Origin: Actinokineospora iranica
GTDB lineage: Bacteria; Actinomycetota; Actinomycetes; Mycobacteriales; Pseudonocardiaceae
Direction: 5' to 3'
Assembly (NCBI RefSeq): GCF_900101685.1
Contig: NZ_FMZZ01000001.1
Span: 124,001-188,000 of the forward strand
Length of the DNA stretch: 64,000 nucleotides
Each line of letters begins with the position of its first letter. Position 1 is the stretch's first letter. Below, in pieces: positions 1 to 10,500 of the stretch. The notes beneath the pieces are model-generated. The model searched no databases, had not been told where the DNA came from, and worked only from the letters and a program-made list of their open reading frames with translations. The position numbers and the translations under genes were made by a program.

Positions 1-714
1 GAGTCGGTGCCAGAGGAAGAGCATCAGGTCAGACGCGGTGGCGGCCAGTTCGACGTCCCAGGGCTCGGCCGCGCCGATGAGCCGGGCGTCGTCGCCGTCG
101 AAGCACAGGGTCCACTGGCCGGGGCCGTCGGTCTGGCGGAACCGCATCCGCTCCCCCGTCCCCGGCTCGGCCTTCCCCCGGGTCCGCCGGGCGGCGACCA
201 TCACCGCGAAGGCGTGGTCGATCGCGTCCTCGGCGAGTTCGGTGTCGACCGGCTTGGCCACCCCGAGCGCGTTAGCCGCGTCCCAGTGGTGCACGGCGGC
301 CTCGATGGTCTGCATCCGCGCCCAGAACCCGACCTCGCGCTCCCCCGCCCAGGTCCAGACGCGCTCGGCCGGGTCGCGGTCCCGGAACAGGTCCGTCAGC
401 GCCGCGGCGCCTTCGGCGAACCACTCGATCAGCCCGGCGGGTATCGGCCCGCGGCTCGGGCCCCGCTCCGGCGTCGGCCACCCCGCCCGGTCTGCCGGGA
501 GGTCGAGGAAGTCGGCTCCGGCGGGATCGACCGGCTCGATGATCCGCTCCCGGACGAGGTGGGTCACGTACCGGTGCACCCAGCCCAGGTGCGCCACCAG
601 GTCCGACACGGTCCAGTCGGGACAGGACGGCACCCACGGCGCGTCCTCGGCCGCCCCACGAGCGAGCGTCTCGAACGCCAAGACCTCACGACGGAAATGA
701 CGGACGTAGTCCAT
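1..714 (-). CDS. Maleylpyruvate isomerase family mycothiol-dependent enzyme (C-terminus cut by window edge)
   Basis: The frame runs open from an ATG at 714 down to base 1, giving 238 residues with no stop, so the gene continues outside the window. It has the N-terminal DinB-like fold of this family: CPDWTVSDLVAHLG at residues 31-44, with His42, and a second metal motif TIEAAVHHWD with Glu138 and His142. In characterised members a His/Glu/His triad holds a divalent metal that activates mycothiol. The beginning of the C-terminal domain is visible (ASDLMLFLWHRL). The substrate cannot be told; many actinobacteria carry dozens of paralogues and few isomerise maleylpyruvate. A mycothiol partner fits with mshC at 29 kb. 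The family call is firm, the reaction is not. Confidence 0.85.
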   Translation of the reverse strand, partial: MDYVRHFRREVLAFETLARGAAEDAPWVPSCPDWTVSDLVAHLGWVHRYVTHLVRERIIEPVDPAGADFLDLPADRAGWPTPERGPSRGPIPAGLIEWFAEGAAALTDLFRDRDPAERVWTWAGEREVGFWARMQTIEAAVHHWDAANALGVAKPVDTELAEDAIDHAFAVMVAARRTRGKAEPGTGERMRFRQTDGPGQWTLCFDGDDARLIGAAEPWDVELAATASDLMLFLWHRL

Positions 715-952
715 GTCGCGCTCCCCTGCGACTCATGCCGTTCCCTGGGAGCACGGTCAGCGGGAACAGCACCCTGAGCGGCGCGCCGACACGCCGAGCC
801 CCCAGCTCTTCCAGGCGTCTTCTGTCGTTTTTCCCTTTGTCGGTTATACCTCGCCAGCACACCACCTGAGACCAACCACCTGTTATCTTGATAGCGCATA
901 GTTGATTTAAAAGCCAGGGGAGCAGGGCGAGGTAAATGGCCCCTGAGACGCG

Positions 953-999
953 CGAAGGGCGGGCACCGCCGGGTCCGTCCCGGCAGTGCCCGCCCTTCG
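953..999 (-). terminator. Intrinsic terminator hairpin after pafA
   Basis: Perfect 14-bp inverted repeat (953-966 with 986-999, cgaagggcgggcac) around a 19-nt loop, starting 10 bases past the pafA stop. No long T-tract follows, as is usual in actinobacteria. Confidence 0.75.
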
Positions 1000-1008
1000 G
1001 CGAGCTGG

Positions 1009-2367
1009 TTACAGCGAGGCGATCAGGCGTTCCACCCGCTCGTCCACCGCGCGGAACGGGTCCTTGCACAGCACGGTGCGCTGGGCTTGGTCGTTGAGCT
1101 TGAGGTGCACCCAGTCGACGGTGAAGTCACGGCCCGCTGCCTGTGCCGCGGCGATGAAGTCGCCGCGCAGCTTGGCCCGGGTGGTCTGCGGCGGGGTGTC
1201 CTTGGCCGCCTCGATCTCGCCGTCGTCGGTCACCCTGGCCACCAGGTCCTTGCGCTGGAGCAGGTCGAAGATGCCGCGACCGCGCCTGATGTCGTGGTAG
1301 GCGAGGTCGAGCTGGGCGATCCGCGGGCTGGACAGCTCCAGGTCGTGCTTGGCCCGGTAGCGCTCCACCAGCCGGTGCTTGATCGCCCAGTCGATCTCGC
1401 GATCGATCTTGGTCAGGTCCTGCTCCTCGATGGCGTCGAGGACCCGGCCCCACATGTCCACCACGCGCTGGGCCAGCGGGTCGGGCGAGCGGCGGGCGAC
1501 GTGCTCGACGGCCTTGGCGTAGTACTCGCGCTGGATGTCCAGGGCGGAGGCCTCCCGCCCGCCCGCGAGCCGCACCAGCTTGCGGCCGGTGAGGTCATGG
1601 CTGATCTCGCGGATGGCACGGATCGGGTTGTCCAGGCTGAAGTCCCGGAACTGGACGCCGTCCTCGATCATCTCCAGCACCAGGTTGGCGGTGCCGACCT
1701 TGAGCAGGGTGGTCGACTCCGACATGTTCGAGTCGCCGACGATGACGTGCAGGCGCCGGTAGCGCTCGGCGTCGGCGTGCGGCTCGTCGCGGGTGTTGAT
1801 GATCGGCCGGGACCGGGTGGTGGCGCTGGAGACGCCTTCCCAGATGTGCTCGGCGCGCTGCGAGAGGCAGTAGACCGCCCCGCGCGGGGTCTGCAGGACC
1901 TTGCCCGCGCCGCAGATGAGCTGGCGGGTGACCAGGAATGGCAGCAGCACGTCGGCGATCCTGGAGAACTCGCCTGCCCGGGTGACCAGGAAGTTCTCGT
2001 GGCACCCGTAGGAGTTGCCCGCCGAGTCGGTGTTGTTCTTGAACAGGAAGATGTCGCCGCCGATGCCCTCGTCGGCCAGTCTTCGCTCCGCGTCGACGAG
2101 CAGGTCCTCCAGAATCCGCTCGCCCGCCTTGTCGTGGGTGACCAGTTGGACCAGGTCGTCGCACTCCGCCGTGGCGTACTCCGGGTGCGACCCGACGTCC
2201 AGGTAAAGGCGTGAGCCATTCCGCAGGAAAACGTTCGAGGAACGCCCCCACGAAACCACCCGCCGGAACAGGTACCGCGCGACCTCGTCCGGCGACAGCC
2301 TGCGCTGCCCGTGGAACGTACAGGTCACGCCGAACTCGGTCTCGATGCCGAAGATCCGCCGCTGCAT
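1009..2367 (-). CDS. pafA: Pup-protein ligase PafA
   Basis: PafA forms an isopeptide bond between the C-terminal glutamate of Pup and substrate lysines using ATP, marking proteins for the proteasome. The 452 residues match the usual family length. The N-terminus [14 protein letters not shown] holds the catalytic/metal Glu9 of the carboxylate-amine ligase fold; [14 protein letters not shown] and the NTRDEPHAD segment are also shared with Dop, its paralogue at 13-14.7 kb. A box TAGGCT lies 6 nt before the ATG, so the transcript is probably leaderless. A strong hairpin follows the stop. In mycobacteria pafB and pafC come next; here the next gene is a mycothiol-type enzyme, so pafA looks monocistronic. 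Confidence 0.97.
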   Translation of the reverse strand: MQRRIFGIETEFGVTCTFHGQRRLSPDEVARYLFRRVVSWGRSSNVFLRNGSRLYLDVGSHPEYATAECDDLVQLVTHDKAGERILEDLLVDAERRLADEGIGGDIFLFKNNTDSAGNSYGCHENFLVTRAGEFSRIADVLLPFLVTRQLICGAGKVLQTPRGAVYCLSQRAEHIWEGVSSATTRSRPIINTRDEPHADAERYRRLHVIVGDSNMSESTTLLKVGTANLVLEMIEDGVQFRDFSLDNPIRAIREISHDLTGRKLVRLAGGREASALDIQREYYAKAVEHVARRSPDPLAQRVVDMWGRVLDAIEEQDLTKIDREIDWAIKHRLVERYRAKHDLELSSPRIAQLDLAYHDIRRGRGIFDLLQRKDLVARVTDDGEIEAAKDTPPQTTRAKLRGDFIAAAQAAGRDFTVDWVHLKLNDQAQRTVLCKDPFRAVDERVERLIASL

Positions 2368-2373
2368 CCTCTA

Positions 2374-2379
2374 AGCCTA
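2374..2379 (-). promoter_or_regulatory. Candidate -10 box of a leaderless pafA transcript
   Basis: TAGGCT on the minus strand, 6 nt before the pafA ATG. The same hexamer and spacing recur at dop, the PAC2 gene and the mini-ORF at 27.6 kb. Confidence 0.5.
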
Positions 2380-2511
2380 GGCGCAAAGTACGACAAGGAC
2401 CGTGCGCCGTTCGGGGAGGTCCACGATGTGTTATCGAGCGCGCCGTCACCCACTGTTCATCTTGGACGTCCGTGCGGCGGCCGAAACCGGCGTCCGGTTG
2501 AATCTCCGATC

Positions 2512-3999
2512 ATGTTCCGACGAGTTCGCCGCTCCGTGCGCAGGGTCAACCGGTTCGACCAGGACCTGGTGCGACTGAGCGCGGCGCTGCCCCGCACACC
2601 GGTCGACCAGGGGCTCAAATCCCTGACCAGGTCGGCCAACAAAGGCAGGCTCTGGTTCGCCGTCGCGGCCCTGCTGGCCTGCCGGAAGGGGCCGACACGG
2701 CGGGCGGCGCTGCGCGGGGTCGGGGCCATCGCGTTCGCCAGCACGTCGGCCAACCTGGTCGGGAAGAATTTCTTCCCGCGCAGGCGCCCCGCCGCCGACC
2801 TCGTGCCGGAGCACCGCAGGCTGACCAAGCGGCCCACCAGCTCGTCGTTCCCGTCCGGGCACTCGGCCTCGGCAGTGGCGTTCACCACAGCGGTCGCGAT
2901 GGAGTACCCGATGCTGGCCATCGCCGTCGCGCCGCTGGCGGCCGCGGTGGCGTACTCGCGGGTCCACACCGGGGTCCACTGGCCCACCGACGTGGCCGCG
3001 GGGGCGGCGATCGGCGTCGGCGCGGCGTACGCGACCCGGCACTGGTGGCCGCTGGCCGCCGAGGGGCCGGGCCGGACCGCGCACGCGGCCGACCTCCCGC
3101 CACTCGGCGATGGCGCCGGGCTGCTGGTGCTGGTGAACCCGAACTCGGGCGTCGCCGGGGTCGACCCGACCGGGGAGATCGCCGCGCTGTGGCCGGACGC
3201 GACGATCGAGCACCCGCGGCCGGGGGTCGACCTGATCGATCAGCTCTCCGAGCGGCTCACCGCGGCGCCCGGCGAGTTCAAGGCCGTCGGTGTGGCGGGC
3301 GGCGACGGCACGGTCGCCGCCGTGGCAGCCGTGGCGGCGGAGTTCCAGCTCCCGCTGCTGCTGATCCCGGCTGGCACGCTCAACCACTTCGCCCGGGACG
3401 TGGGTGTGGAGACCGTGCACGAGTCGGTCGAAGCGGTGCGAGCGGGCACCGGCGTGCAGATGGACCTGGCCGGGGTGCGCATCACCGGCAGCACGGGCAC
3501 CACGCACCGCTGGTTCGTCAACACCGCCAGCCTGGGCGGGTACCCGGAGATGGTGCGGCTGCGGGAGCGGCTGGAGGCGCGGAACTGGCCGAAGTGGCCC
3601 GCGGGCGCGTTGGCGCTGATCAGGACCCTGCGGCGGGCGCAGCCGATCCGGCTGGAGCTCAACGGTAGGGCGCACCTGGTGTGGATGCTGTTCGTCGGCA
3701 ACGGCACCTACGCGCCCAAGGGGTTCGCCCCGACCCAGCGGCCCGCTCTGGACACCGGTCTGCTCGACGTCCGCTACGTGCGGGCCGACCTGCCGTACTC
3801 GCGGGCCCGGTTCGTGCTGGGCACGCTCACCCGCACGCTGGCGACCAGCCACGTCTACCGCCAGCACGACATGCCGAGCCTGGATGTCCGCCTCCTCGAC
3901 GGCTACCGCAGGGTGGCCACCGACGGCGAGGTGGGGCCGCTGGGACAGCGGTTCGAGTTCCGCTCCCGGCCCAGGGCGCTCTCGATCTACCGCTCATGA
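2512..3999 (+). CDS. Bifunctional PAP2-family phosphatase / diacylglycerol kinase-like protein
   Basis: A 495-residue fusion. The N-terminal half is a PAP2 phosphatase with all three motifs: KNFFPRRRP (85-93), FPSGH (113-117) and SRVHTGVHWPTD (149-160, with His156 and Asp160). The C-terminal half is a lipid-kinase catalytic domain with VNPNSG (about 209) and the GGDGT nucleotide loop (263-267), followed by PAGTLNHFARD. The arrangement suggests coupled removal and addition of phosphate on lipids such as phosphatidate or undecaprenyl phosphate at the membrane; the true substrate is unknown. The ATG at 2512 was chosen because upstream codons read into the pafA promoter region and are not conserved-looking. 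It is divergent from pafA. Confidence 0.9.
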   Translation: MFRRVRRSVRRVNRFDQDLVRLSAALPRTPVDQGLKSLTRSANKGRLWFAVAALLACRKGPTRRAALRGVGAIAFASTSANLVGKNFFPRRRPAADLVPEHRRLTKRPTSSSFPSGHSASAVAFTTAVAMEYPMLAIAVAPLAAAVAYSRVHTGVHWPTDVAAGAAIGVGAAYATRHWWPLAAEGPGRTAHAADLPPLGDGAGLLVLVNPNSGVAGVDPTGEIAALWPDATIEHPRPGVDLIDQLSERLTAAPGEFKAVGVAGGDGTVAAVAAVAAEFQLPLLLIPAGTLNHFARDVGVETVHESVEAVRAGTGVQMDLAGVRITGSTGTTHRWFVNTASLGGYPEMVRLRERLEARNWPKWPAGALALIRTLRRAQPIRLELNGRAHLVWMLFVGNGTYAPKGFAPTQRPALDTGLLDVRYVRADLPYSRARFVLGTLTRTLATSHVYRQHDMPSLDVRLLDGYRRVATDGEVGPLGQRFEFRSRPRALSIYRS

Positions 4000-4011
4000 C
4001 CGGCGGGCGGT

Positions 4012-4188
4012 GTGTGGACGCGGTTGGAGCGGGCGCAGCCCGGTCCGACCGACATCGTCTCTGCCGCCGCGAGTCTGGCCGCGCTGCTGCGCCAGGCGCC
4101 GAGCGCGGCGCTCTCCCCTGCCGAGACAGCGCTGTTGCTGAACTGGCTCACCCGACTCTCCGACACCACTGACTCTCCGACCCCCTGA
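4012..4188 (+). CDS. Small hypothetical protein (58 aa)
   Basis: A GTG at 4012, 12 nt after the stop of the phosphatase/kinase fusion and in the same frame, opens 58 codons ending at TGA 4188, ten bases before the SDR ATG. The predicted product begins with WTRLERAQPGPTDIV and is Ala/Leu-rich with an amphipathic helix (SAAASLAALLRQ) and a polar tail. Codons are GC-ended like the neighbours, and it fills an otherwise empty 200-bp gap between two same-strand genes. No recognised domain. It could be non-coding. Confidence 0.4.
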   Translation: MWTRLERAQPGPTDIVSAAASLAALLRQAPSAALSPAETALLLNWLTRLSDTTDSPTP

Positions 4189-4198
4189 GGAGCACCTC

Positions 4199-4924
4199 AT
4201 GACCCGCGTCGCGATCATCACCGGTGGCTCGCGCGGCATCGGCCGCGCGGCCGCGCGCAGGCTGGCCGCCGACGGTTACGCCCTCGCGATCGCGTACGCC
4301 AGCAACGCGGCGGAGGCCGAGGACGCCGTGCGGGAAGCGAAGGCAGCGGGCGGGCAGGCGGTCGCCCACCGCGCGGACGTCGCCGACGAGAACCAGGTCG
4401 CCGCCCTGTTCGACGCGGCGGAAGAGACGTTCGGCGGCGTCGACGTGGTCGTCCACGCCGCGGGCAGGCTCGTGCTGTCCCCTATCGCGGAGTTGGACCT
4501 CGACGTGCTGGACCAGTTGCACCGCACCAACATCCGCGGCACGTTCGTCGTGGACCAGCAGGCCGCGCTGCGGGTCAGGGCGGGCGGGGCGATCATCAAC
4601 TTCTCGACCTCGGTGCTCGGCCTGTCGCTGCCCGGCTACGGCGCCTACGCGGCGAGCAAGGGCGCGGTCGAGGCGATCACGATGATCCTGGCCAGGGAAC
4701 TGCGCGGCAAGGACATCACCGTCAACGCGATCGCCCCCGGGCCGACCGCGACCGCCATGTTCCTCGACGGCAAGGACCCCGAGACCATCGCCAGGATGAC
4801 CGCGCAGCCGCCGCTGGAACGCCTGGGCGCGCCGGAGGACATCGCCGAGGTCGTGGCGTTCCTCGCCGGTCCGGCCAGGTGGGTCAACGGCCAGGTCCTG
4901 CGCGCCAACGGCGGCATCGCCTGA
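4199..4924 (+). CDS. SDR family oxidoreductase
   Basis: Classical short-chain dehydrogenase of 241 residues: cofactor motif TGGSRGIG (8-15), Asn111, catalytic Ser138, Tyr150 and Lys154 in YAASK, and the post-catalytic IAPGPTATAMF loop. The usual NNAG is HAAG here (86-89). No Asp ends beta-2 and Tyr33-Ala-Ser-Asn follows, which suggests NADP(H), an inference. A ribosome-binding site (gaggagcac) lies before the ATG. The substrate is unknown. A LysR-type regulator converges on it 7 bp downstream and may control it, although the pair is convergent rather than divergent. Confidence 0.92.
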   Translation: MTRVAIITGGSRGIGRAAARRLAADGYALAIAYASNAAEAEDAVREAKAAGGQAVAHRADVADENQVAALFDAAEETFGGVDVVVHAAGRLVLSPIAELDLDVLDQLHRTNIRGTFVVDQQAALRVRAGGAIINFSTSVLGLSLPGYGAYAASKGAVEAITMILARELRGKDITVNAIAPGPTATAMFLDGKDPETIARMTAQPPLERLGAPEDIAEVVAFLAGPARWVNGQVLRANGGIA

Positions 4925-4931
4925 GCGGGCC

Positions 4932-5897
4932 TCAGCCGGTGGCCGCGGCCGGGGCGTGCTCGGACCACCAGGCCGCGAACAGCGGGTTCGTGTCGGTCAG
5001 CCGCGCGTAGGCGGACAGCAGCGACGCTGGCGCGTGCTCGGCCGCGTCGGCGGGCGTGTGCTCCGCGTGCCACACCAGCACGATCTCCTGGCGCAGCGGG
5101 GTGCCCGCGATGGCGCGGATGACCAGGCCGTTGCCCTCGCGGGCCACCGGCTTCGCGAGGGTGACCGCGCCCGCCTGCACCAGCGCCCGGGTGGTGGTCG
5201 AGTCGGTCATCTGGTGTTTGATCCTGGGGACGAATCCGCTCGCCGCGCAGGCGCGGACGAACGCGAGTTGCTCTGTGCCCTCCGCGACCGGTGGCACCAC
5301 CCAGCTCTCCCCGGCCAGGTCGGCGAGGTCGATCTCGCCGCGGCCCGCGAGCGGGTGGGTCTCGGCGAGCGCGACGAACAGCGGCGCGGACAGCGTCACG
5401 CGGCTGTGCAGGGCGGCGGGCAGCGGGGTGCGAAAGCCCGGGTTCTCTTCCAGGATCACGAAGTCGACCTTGTGGTCGAGCACCTTGCGGACCAGCTCGG
5501 CTGGCTGCATGTCGATGTCGATGGCCGCTTCGGCGCCGCCGAGCCGCAAGGCGATCGCGGTGGCGAACAGCGGCACGATCAGGCCGGGCGGTCCGCCGAC
5601 CCGGAGCTGGCCCGCGCCAACGGCCGTCCTGGTGCGCTGCTTGATCCCGGCCATCAGGTCATCGACCTCGGCGAGCAGCACGCGCGCGGTGGTCAGCACG
5701 TAGCTGCCGAGGTCGGTCGGCACCACCCCGGTGCCGGTGCGGGCGAACAGCAGTCCGCCGACGCGCCGTTCGAGCCGCTGGAGCTGGGCGGTGAGCGCGG
5801 GCTGCGACACGCCGAGCCGGACGGCGGCCTTGGACAGGCTGCCCGCGTCGGCGACCGCCCGGATCACCCGGAGATGGCGCAATTCCAGCTCGCTCAC
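4932..5897 (-). CDS. LysR family transcriptional regulator
   Basis: A 321-residue protein with an N-terminal winged helix (LRHLRVIRAVADAGSLSKAA at 6-25, then LGVSQPALTAQLQRLE) and a C-terminal periplasmic-binding-like effector domain (about 90-300). Start is GTG at 5897. It converges with the SDR gene. Upstream, two direct copies of gttatgc 20 bp apart could be its own binding site. The co-inducer and targets cannot be deduced. Confidence 0.93.
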   Translation of the reverse strand: MSELELRHLRVIRAVADAGSLSKAAVRLGVSQPALTAQLQRLERRVGGLLFARTGTGVVPTDLGSYVLTTARVLLAEVDDLMAGIKQRTRTAVGAGQLRVGGPPGLIVPLFATAIALRLGGAEAAIDIDMQPAELVRKVLDHKVDFVILEENPGFRTPLPAALHSRVTLSAPLFVALAETHPLAGRGEIDLADLAGESWVVPPVAEGTEQLAFVRACAASGFVPRIKHQMTDSTTTRALVQAGAVTLAKPVAREGNGLVIRAIAGTPLRQEIVLVWHAEHTPADAAEHAPASLLSAYARLTDTNPLFAAWWSEHAPAAATG

Positions 5898-5903
5898 ACC
5901 AGA

Positions 5904-5930
5904 GTTATGCCCGCTGACGAGGCGTTATGC
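5904..5930. promoter_or_regulatory. Direct repeat upstream of the LysR gene
   Basis: gttatgc at 5904-5910 and again at 5924-5930, exactly two helical turns apart and 7-33 bp before the lysR-type start codon. Its placement suits autoregulation; no protein is known to bind it. Confidence 0.35.
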
Positions 5931-6040
5931 AAATATCCGGCCACCGGGTGGGAACATACCCACAGTTCGGATCAGCGGCGTGTGAAAACGCGGGCGCCGC
6001 CGTCGTCTGAACACAGCGCCGGAAAACGCCTCGCGGACGG

Positions 6041-7504
6041 TCACCGGCCGCGCGGATCCACGATGCCCGCGAGGATTTTGCCGACGGCGGCGATCTTGCG
6101 GGCCGGGGTGTGCGCGGGGATGGCGCCCATGCTGCTCGCGGGCAGGGTGTCGATGCGGCGCAGCAGCCGCCGGAAGCTGTCGACCTGCCGCTGGAGCAGG
6201 TCCACGTCCACGTAGTCGCCCGGTTCGAGGCTGAGCAGGTACTGCGGCGCGGTCACCAGGGCGATGTTGGGAATCCGCTTCAGGTACAGCGGCTGCCCTT
6301 CGCCGAACTGGATGACCGGATTCGGCGCGGACACCCGGGTCGGCCCGGGCAGCGCGCCCCGCCATTCGAGGTCGACGAGCATCCGAAGCTCCGGGGTCGA
6401 GGCGTAGAGCACCTCCGGGTCGGCGTTCCCGGTGGGACCGTAGGCGCCGGTGTCGGGGTCGTCGCGGTACTCGACCGCGCCGAGGTGCTCGACGCCGAGA
6501 CCGGCGACGGCCCGCCGCTGCCCGGGCCCGCCTGCCCACCACTCGGGGTGGTCGTCCAGCCAGCGGCTCATCGCCTGGCCGTGGCCGCTGGTGACCGCCG
6601 GGATGCGCAGGTGACCGGCGGCGAGCACGAACACGACGGTGCGCTCCGGCGGCCGCGCGACGACGTCGCGGGCGAGGTCGACCAGGCCGATGTGCCCGTT
6701 TTCCTCGGCGACGTTGGTTCCGTCGCTGTGGGTGACGACGAGCACGGTCTCCTCGGGCCGCCGGGTGCCTTCCACGGCCGCCCACACCGTCCGCATGGTC
6801 GCGTTCGGCGTGACGGCCGCGTTGAGCACCAGCTCCGCCCGCTCGCCGCGGTCCGCCGCCGCCAGCACCGCGTCGGCGGCGTCGCCCGCGACGAACACGG
6901 CGGGCATGTCCAGGTAGGGCAGGGTGAACGGGACGTACTGGCCGCGGGCGTTGGCGGCGCTGATACCGCGCCACGCGAACACGACGCCGCGGACCCCGGC
7001 CGAGCGCGCCCGCTTGAGCCCGAGGCCCGCGAGGGTGGCCGGGATCAGCGGGTTCGCCAACCGGCCCCATGGGTTGTCGGGGTCCCAGCTGCCCACTACC
7101 GCGCCGAAGGAAAGCTCCCGGTTGCGGACCTCGACCACGGCGATGCCCTCGCGTGCGGAGGACCAGCGCGGCAGCGGACCCCGCAGGCGGCGCAGCTGAC
7201 CCTGGACACCCGCCGCGCCGGTCGTGCCCGAGTAGGGGAATGCCGACGAGATCTCCACCGGCCGCCCGGCCACGGTCAGCCGGAGATCCTCCGGAGCTGT
7301 GGGCAGATCCCACCGGGTGAAGCCGAGAACGTCCTCGTGGACCTCGACGCCAAGGTCCGCGAACTGCCCGGCGACGTGATCGACAAGCCGCTCGTGCTCT
7401 GGCGACCCGGTCAGCCTCGGCCCCAGCTTGGTCAGCAGGTCGAGTTCGGCGATCACGACGGCACGGTCCACCGGGGCAGGCTCCTCACAATTCCGCGCAG
7501 CCAT
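6041..7504 (-). CDS. M28-like zinc peptidase family protein, no signal peptide
   Basis: A 487-residue protein resembling M28 aminopeptidases with a PA-type insert (about 70-230). The first metal motif is VTHSDGTN (His259, Asp261), followed by the adjacent Glu267-Glu268 pair expected of the general base and bridging region. Later ligands are less clear (for example the loop around SGHGQAM), so activity is uncertain. There is no signal peptide or membrane segment, so it is probably cytoplasmic. It is followed on the same strand by the LysR gene and preceded by a secreted subtilase. Also possible: a catalytically inactive relative. Confidence 0.65.
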   Translation of the reverse strand: MAARNCEEPAPVDRAVVIAELDLLTKLGPRLTGSPEHERLVDHVAGQFADLGVEVHEDVLGFTRWDLPTAPEDLRLTVAGRPVEISSAFPYSGTTGAAGVQGQLRRLRGPLPRWSSAREGIAVVEVRNRELSFGAVVGSWDPDNPWGRLANPLIPATLAGLGLKRARSAGVRGVVFAWRGISAANARGQYVPFTLPYLDMPAVFVAGDAADAVLAAADRGERAELVLNAAVTPNATMRTVWAAVEGTRRPEETVLVVTHSDGTNVAEENGHIGLVDLARDVVARPPERTVVFVLAAGHLRIPAVTSGHGQAMSRWLDDHPEWWAGGPGQRRAVAGLGVEHLGAVEYRDDPDTGAYGPTGNADPEVLYASTPELRMLVDLEWRGALPGPTRVSAPNPVIQFGEGQPLYLKRIPNIALVTAPQYLLSLEPGDYVDVDLLQRQVDSFRRLLRRIDTLPASSMGAIPAHTPARKIAAVGKILAGIVDPRGR

Positions 7505-7540
7505 CCAGGCCTGGCATTCCGCGTCGACATTACGCGGCGG

Positions 7541-7577
7541 CCGTGGCGCGGGCCGGGATCGCCCGCCCGCGCCACGG
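7541..7577 (-). terminator. Terminator hairpin after the secreted subtilase
   Basis: Perfect 13-bp arms (7541-7553 with 7565-7577, ccgtggcgcgggc) and an 11-nt loop, 10 bases past the subtilase stop. Confidence 0.7.
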
Positions 7578-7587
7578 CGTCGTCAGG

Positions 7588-10500
7588 TCACGACACGGTC
7601 AGCGCCGCGTCGTCGACCGCGAACGTCGTCTGTAGCGACGAGTCCTCCGTGGCCAGCCACCGCAGCCGGATGCGCTGGCCCTTGTACGCGGACAGGTTGT
7701 AGGTCTTCTGGACGTACACCGTGCCCGCGTTCAGGTTCGAGACGGCGCCGAGCGTGGCGAGCACGGCGCCGGAGCTGTCGAGCACCTGCAGTTGCAGCTT
7801 GTCGTACTGGGTCGTGGTGCTGCTCTCCGCGGTGTCGACGCGGACCCAGAACCGGGCGCTCGCGCTCGTCGCGGTCGCCGGGATGGTCACTTCCTGGTAC
7901 AGGTTCTCCGACATCGCCCGGCCGTTGCCGCCCAGGTGCGCCCACCAGGTCCCGGTGCGGGCCGGGCGGCTGGTGGAGTCGCTGATCACCGAGGTCGTGC
8001 CCGACCAGCCGGTCGCGCCGCCCTCGAAGCCGGGGTTGGCCAGCAGCTCGCGGGCGGTGCCCTGCGCGGCGACGGTCCAGGTGAACGTCGCCGCGCCGCT
8101 GCCGCCTCTGGCGTCGGTCACGGTGACCGTGACCGGGTTCGTGCCCGCCGCCGTGGGCGTGCCCGAGATCAGGCCGTTGCCTGAGCCGATGGTCAGGCCC
8201 GCCGGAAGCCCGGCCGCGGTGTAGGCGAGCTGGTCGCCGTCGGCGTCGGTGGCCTGGACCTGCAGGTTGACCGCGGCACCCACCGTGGTCGTCTGGTTGC
8301 CCGGGTTGACCACCACCGGATCGGCGTTGGTCCCGCCGCCCGCGGCGAACGCACCGTCGGTGACGACGGCGAACTTCTGCGGGCCGAACGGGACGTTGAA
8401 GCCGCGCACGCGCACCGTCCACTCCCCCGCCGCCGGGTCCGGAAGGTAGACGTTCTCCAGGTTGTTGCGCCGGTCCGGGGCGCCGCCGGTGGCCGACCAG
8501 CCGCCGACGAACACGTTGCCCCGGTAGACGGTGCCGTTGGGCGAGACGACCTCCAGGTCCAGGTCGTTGACCAGGGTGACCGCCGCGCTCACGGCCGCCT
8601 CCTTGTCCGAGTACGCCATGGTCACCTTGAGCGGCTCACCCGCGCGCAGCGTGTACTTGGTCTCGGCGACCCCGCCGGTCGCCAGGCCGGGCTCGGTCTC
8701 GTCGACGAACCTCGCCGTGCCGTCGGTGGCCCTGTCCAGGTTCACCAGGCCCCAGCCCTCATGTGGGTTGGGGATCGGCAGGTCGTTGTCGTCCGCGCCG
8801 TCGCCGTTCTCGTCCAGCAGGTCGGTCGCGCTGTTGACCAGGGTGCCCTTGACCAGCGCCGCGGACGCGGCCACGCCGTGCTTCTTCTGGTAGTAGTCGC
8901 GCACGACCGAGGCTCCGCCCGCGGCCAGCGGGTTCGACATGGACGTCCCGCTGAAGTACTTGTAGTCGTCGGTCAGCGGGAAGCCGTAGCCGTCGTGCTG
9001 CGGCGCGTTCGTCTCCGGGTTCGCGGCCGGGTCGTACTGCTGCTGGTACATGTCCGAGTAGCCGGACAGGATCCAGGACCCGGGCGCGACCACGTCCGGC
9101 TTGATCCGGTTGTCGTCGGTCGGGCCGCGACTGGAGAACGCGGCGACCTGCTGGGGGTTGCCGGTCTGCGGATCGGACCTGATCGGGTCCATCGGGTAGT
9201 CGTGCGGCCACCAGTCACCCCAGGTCGGGATGATGTTCTGGCCGTTGACCTGCTGGCAGGACCGGTTGGCGAAGGTCGCCTGCTCCTTGGAGGTCTGTGG
9301 CGGGTAGGTCAGCGCCGCGTCGCACGGGTACTGCGCCTTGCCGTTTTCCGACGCGCCGACAGTGAGCACGTTCTTCGCGGTGGCAGGGGCGCCGATCGAG
9401 TCATTGTCGATGACGCCGTCGCTGTTGGCGTCGGTGCCCTCGTTGGCTGCCGAGAAGCTGACCAGCATGTCCCGGTGGGTGTTGACGAAGCGGTCGGCGG
9501 ACTGGGCGGTGTCGGTGTACTGCCCGGCCGACGCCGAGCCCCAGGAGTTCGAGTGGATCCGGGCGCCGTCGTCGTAGGCCTGCTGGAAAAGCCGCCCAAG
9601 GTCGTCGGGGATGCCGAGCAGGTAGTACCCGTCGGGGTACTGGTTGGCGCAGGTGTTCTGCATGTCCACGTAGTCCTCGACGGCCTGGAACACCAGCCGT
9701 GAGGCGTAGGCGGCGGATTTGCCGCGGCCGTCGGCAGCGCCGTCGCCGACGGCGGAGACCGCGACGTGCGTGCCGTGGCCGCTGTCGACGTCTTCCGCGC
9801 CGTTGCCCCGCACGTCGTAGCAGCCCGGCGCGTCCGGGGCGACCAGCGCCCGAACGGCCTGGATACGGGCTGCGGGGATGTCCGGGTGCGCGGTCTCCGC
9901 TGTTCCGCCGCCGAGACCGGTGTCGGCGACGGCGACGGTCTGCGTCGAGCCGTCGTAGCCGCGGTTGTTGGCCTCGGTGGCCTTCATGATCGTGCCCGCG
10001 GCCGTCTCGTTGTGCTTCTCCGGGATGCGGAACCTGTCGACGGACGCGACGTCCTCGATGCTCGCGATCCTGGTGATCTGCCCGGACTCCGCGGCGAGCA
10101 GCAGGCCGCCGTCCTCGGCGCTGCTGACCACCGCGCCCGTCGACTCGGCGGCGCGCCTGATCGCGGCGAGGTCGGCGCCGCGCTCGGCGCGGACCTTGTA
10201 GACGGCGGGCTTGCCCTCGTCCACCTCGGCCTTGGCGTCCAGGCTGACCTTCCAGGCGGGCTGGAAGCGGCCGACCCACCGCACGCCGGGCAGCAGCTTC
10301 GCCCGCTGCGCCTGCCCCGGGTTCATCCGGACCTTGAACGCGTAGTCGGGGATGTACTCGACGATTCGGCCGCCCAGCGCGACGATCCCGACCTTCCACT
10401 CCTCCCGCACCGGGCCAGCGAACTGGATGATGTGGCTGCCCCGCTCGCGCGCCGCGAGCGGCCTGGCCTCGAGTCCGGTCGGCGCGTCCGGCATGTCGCC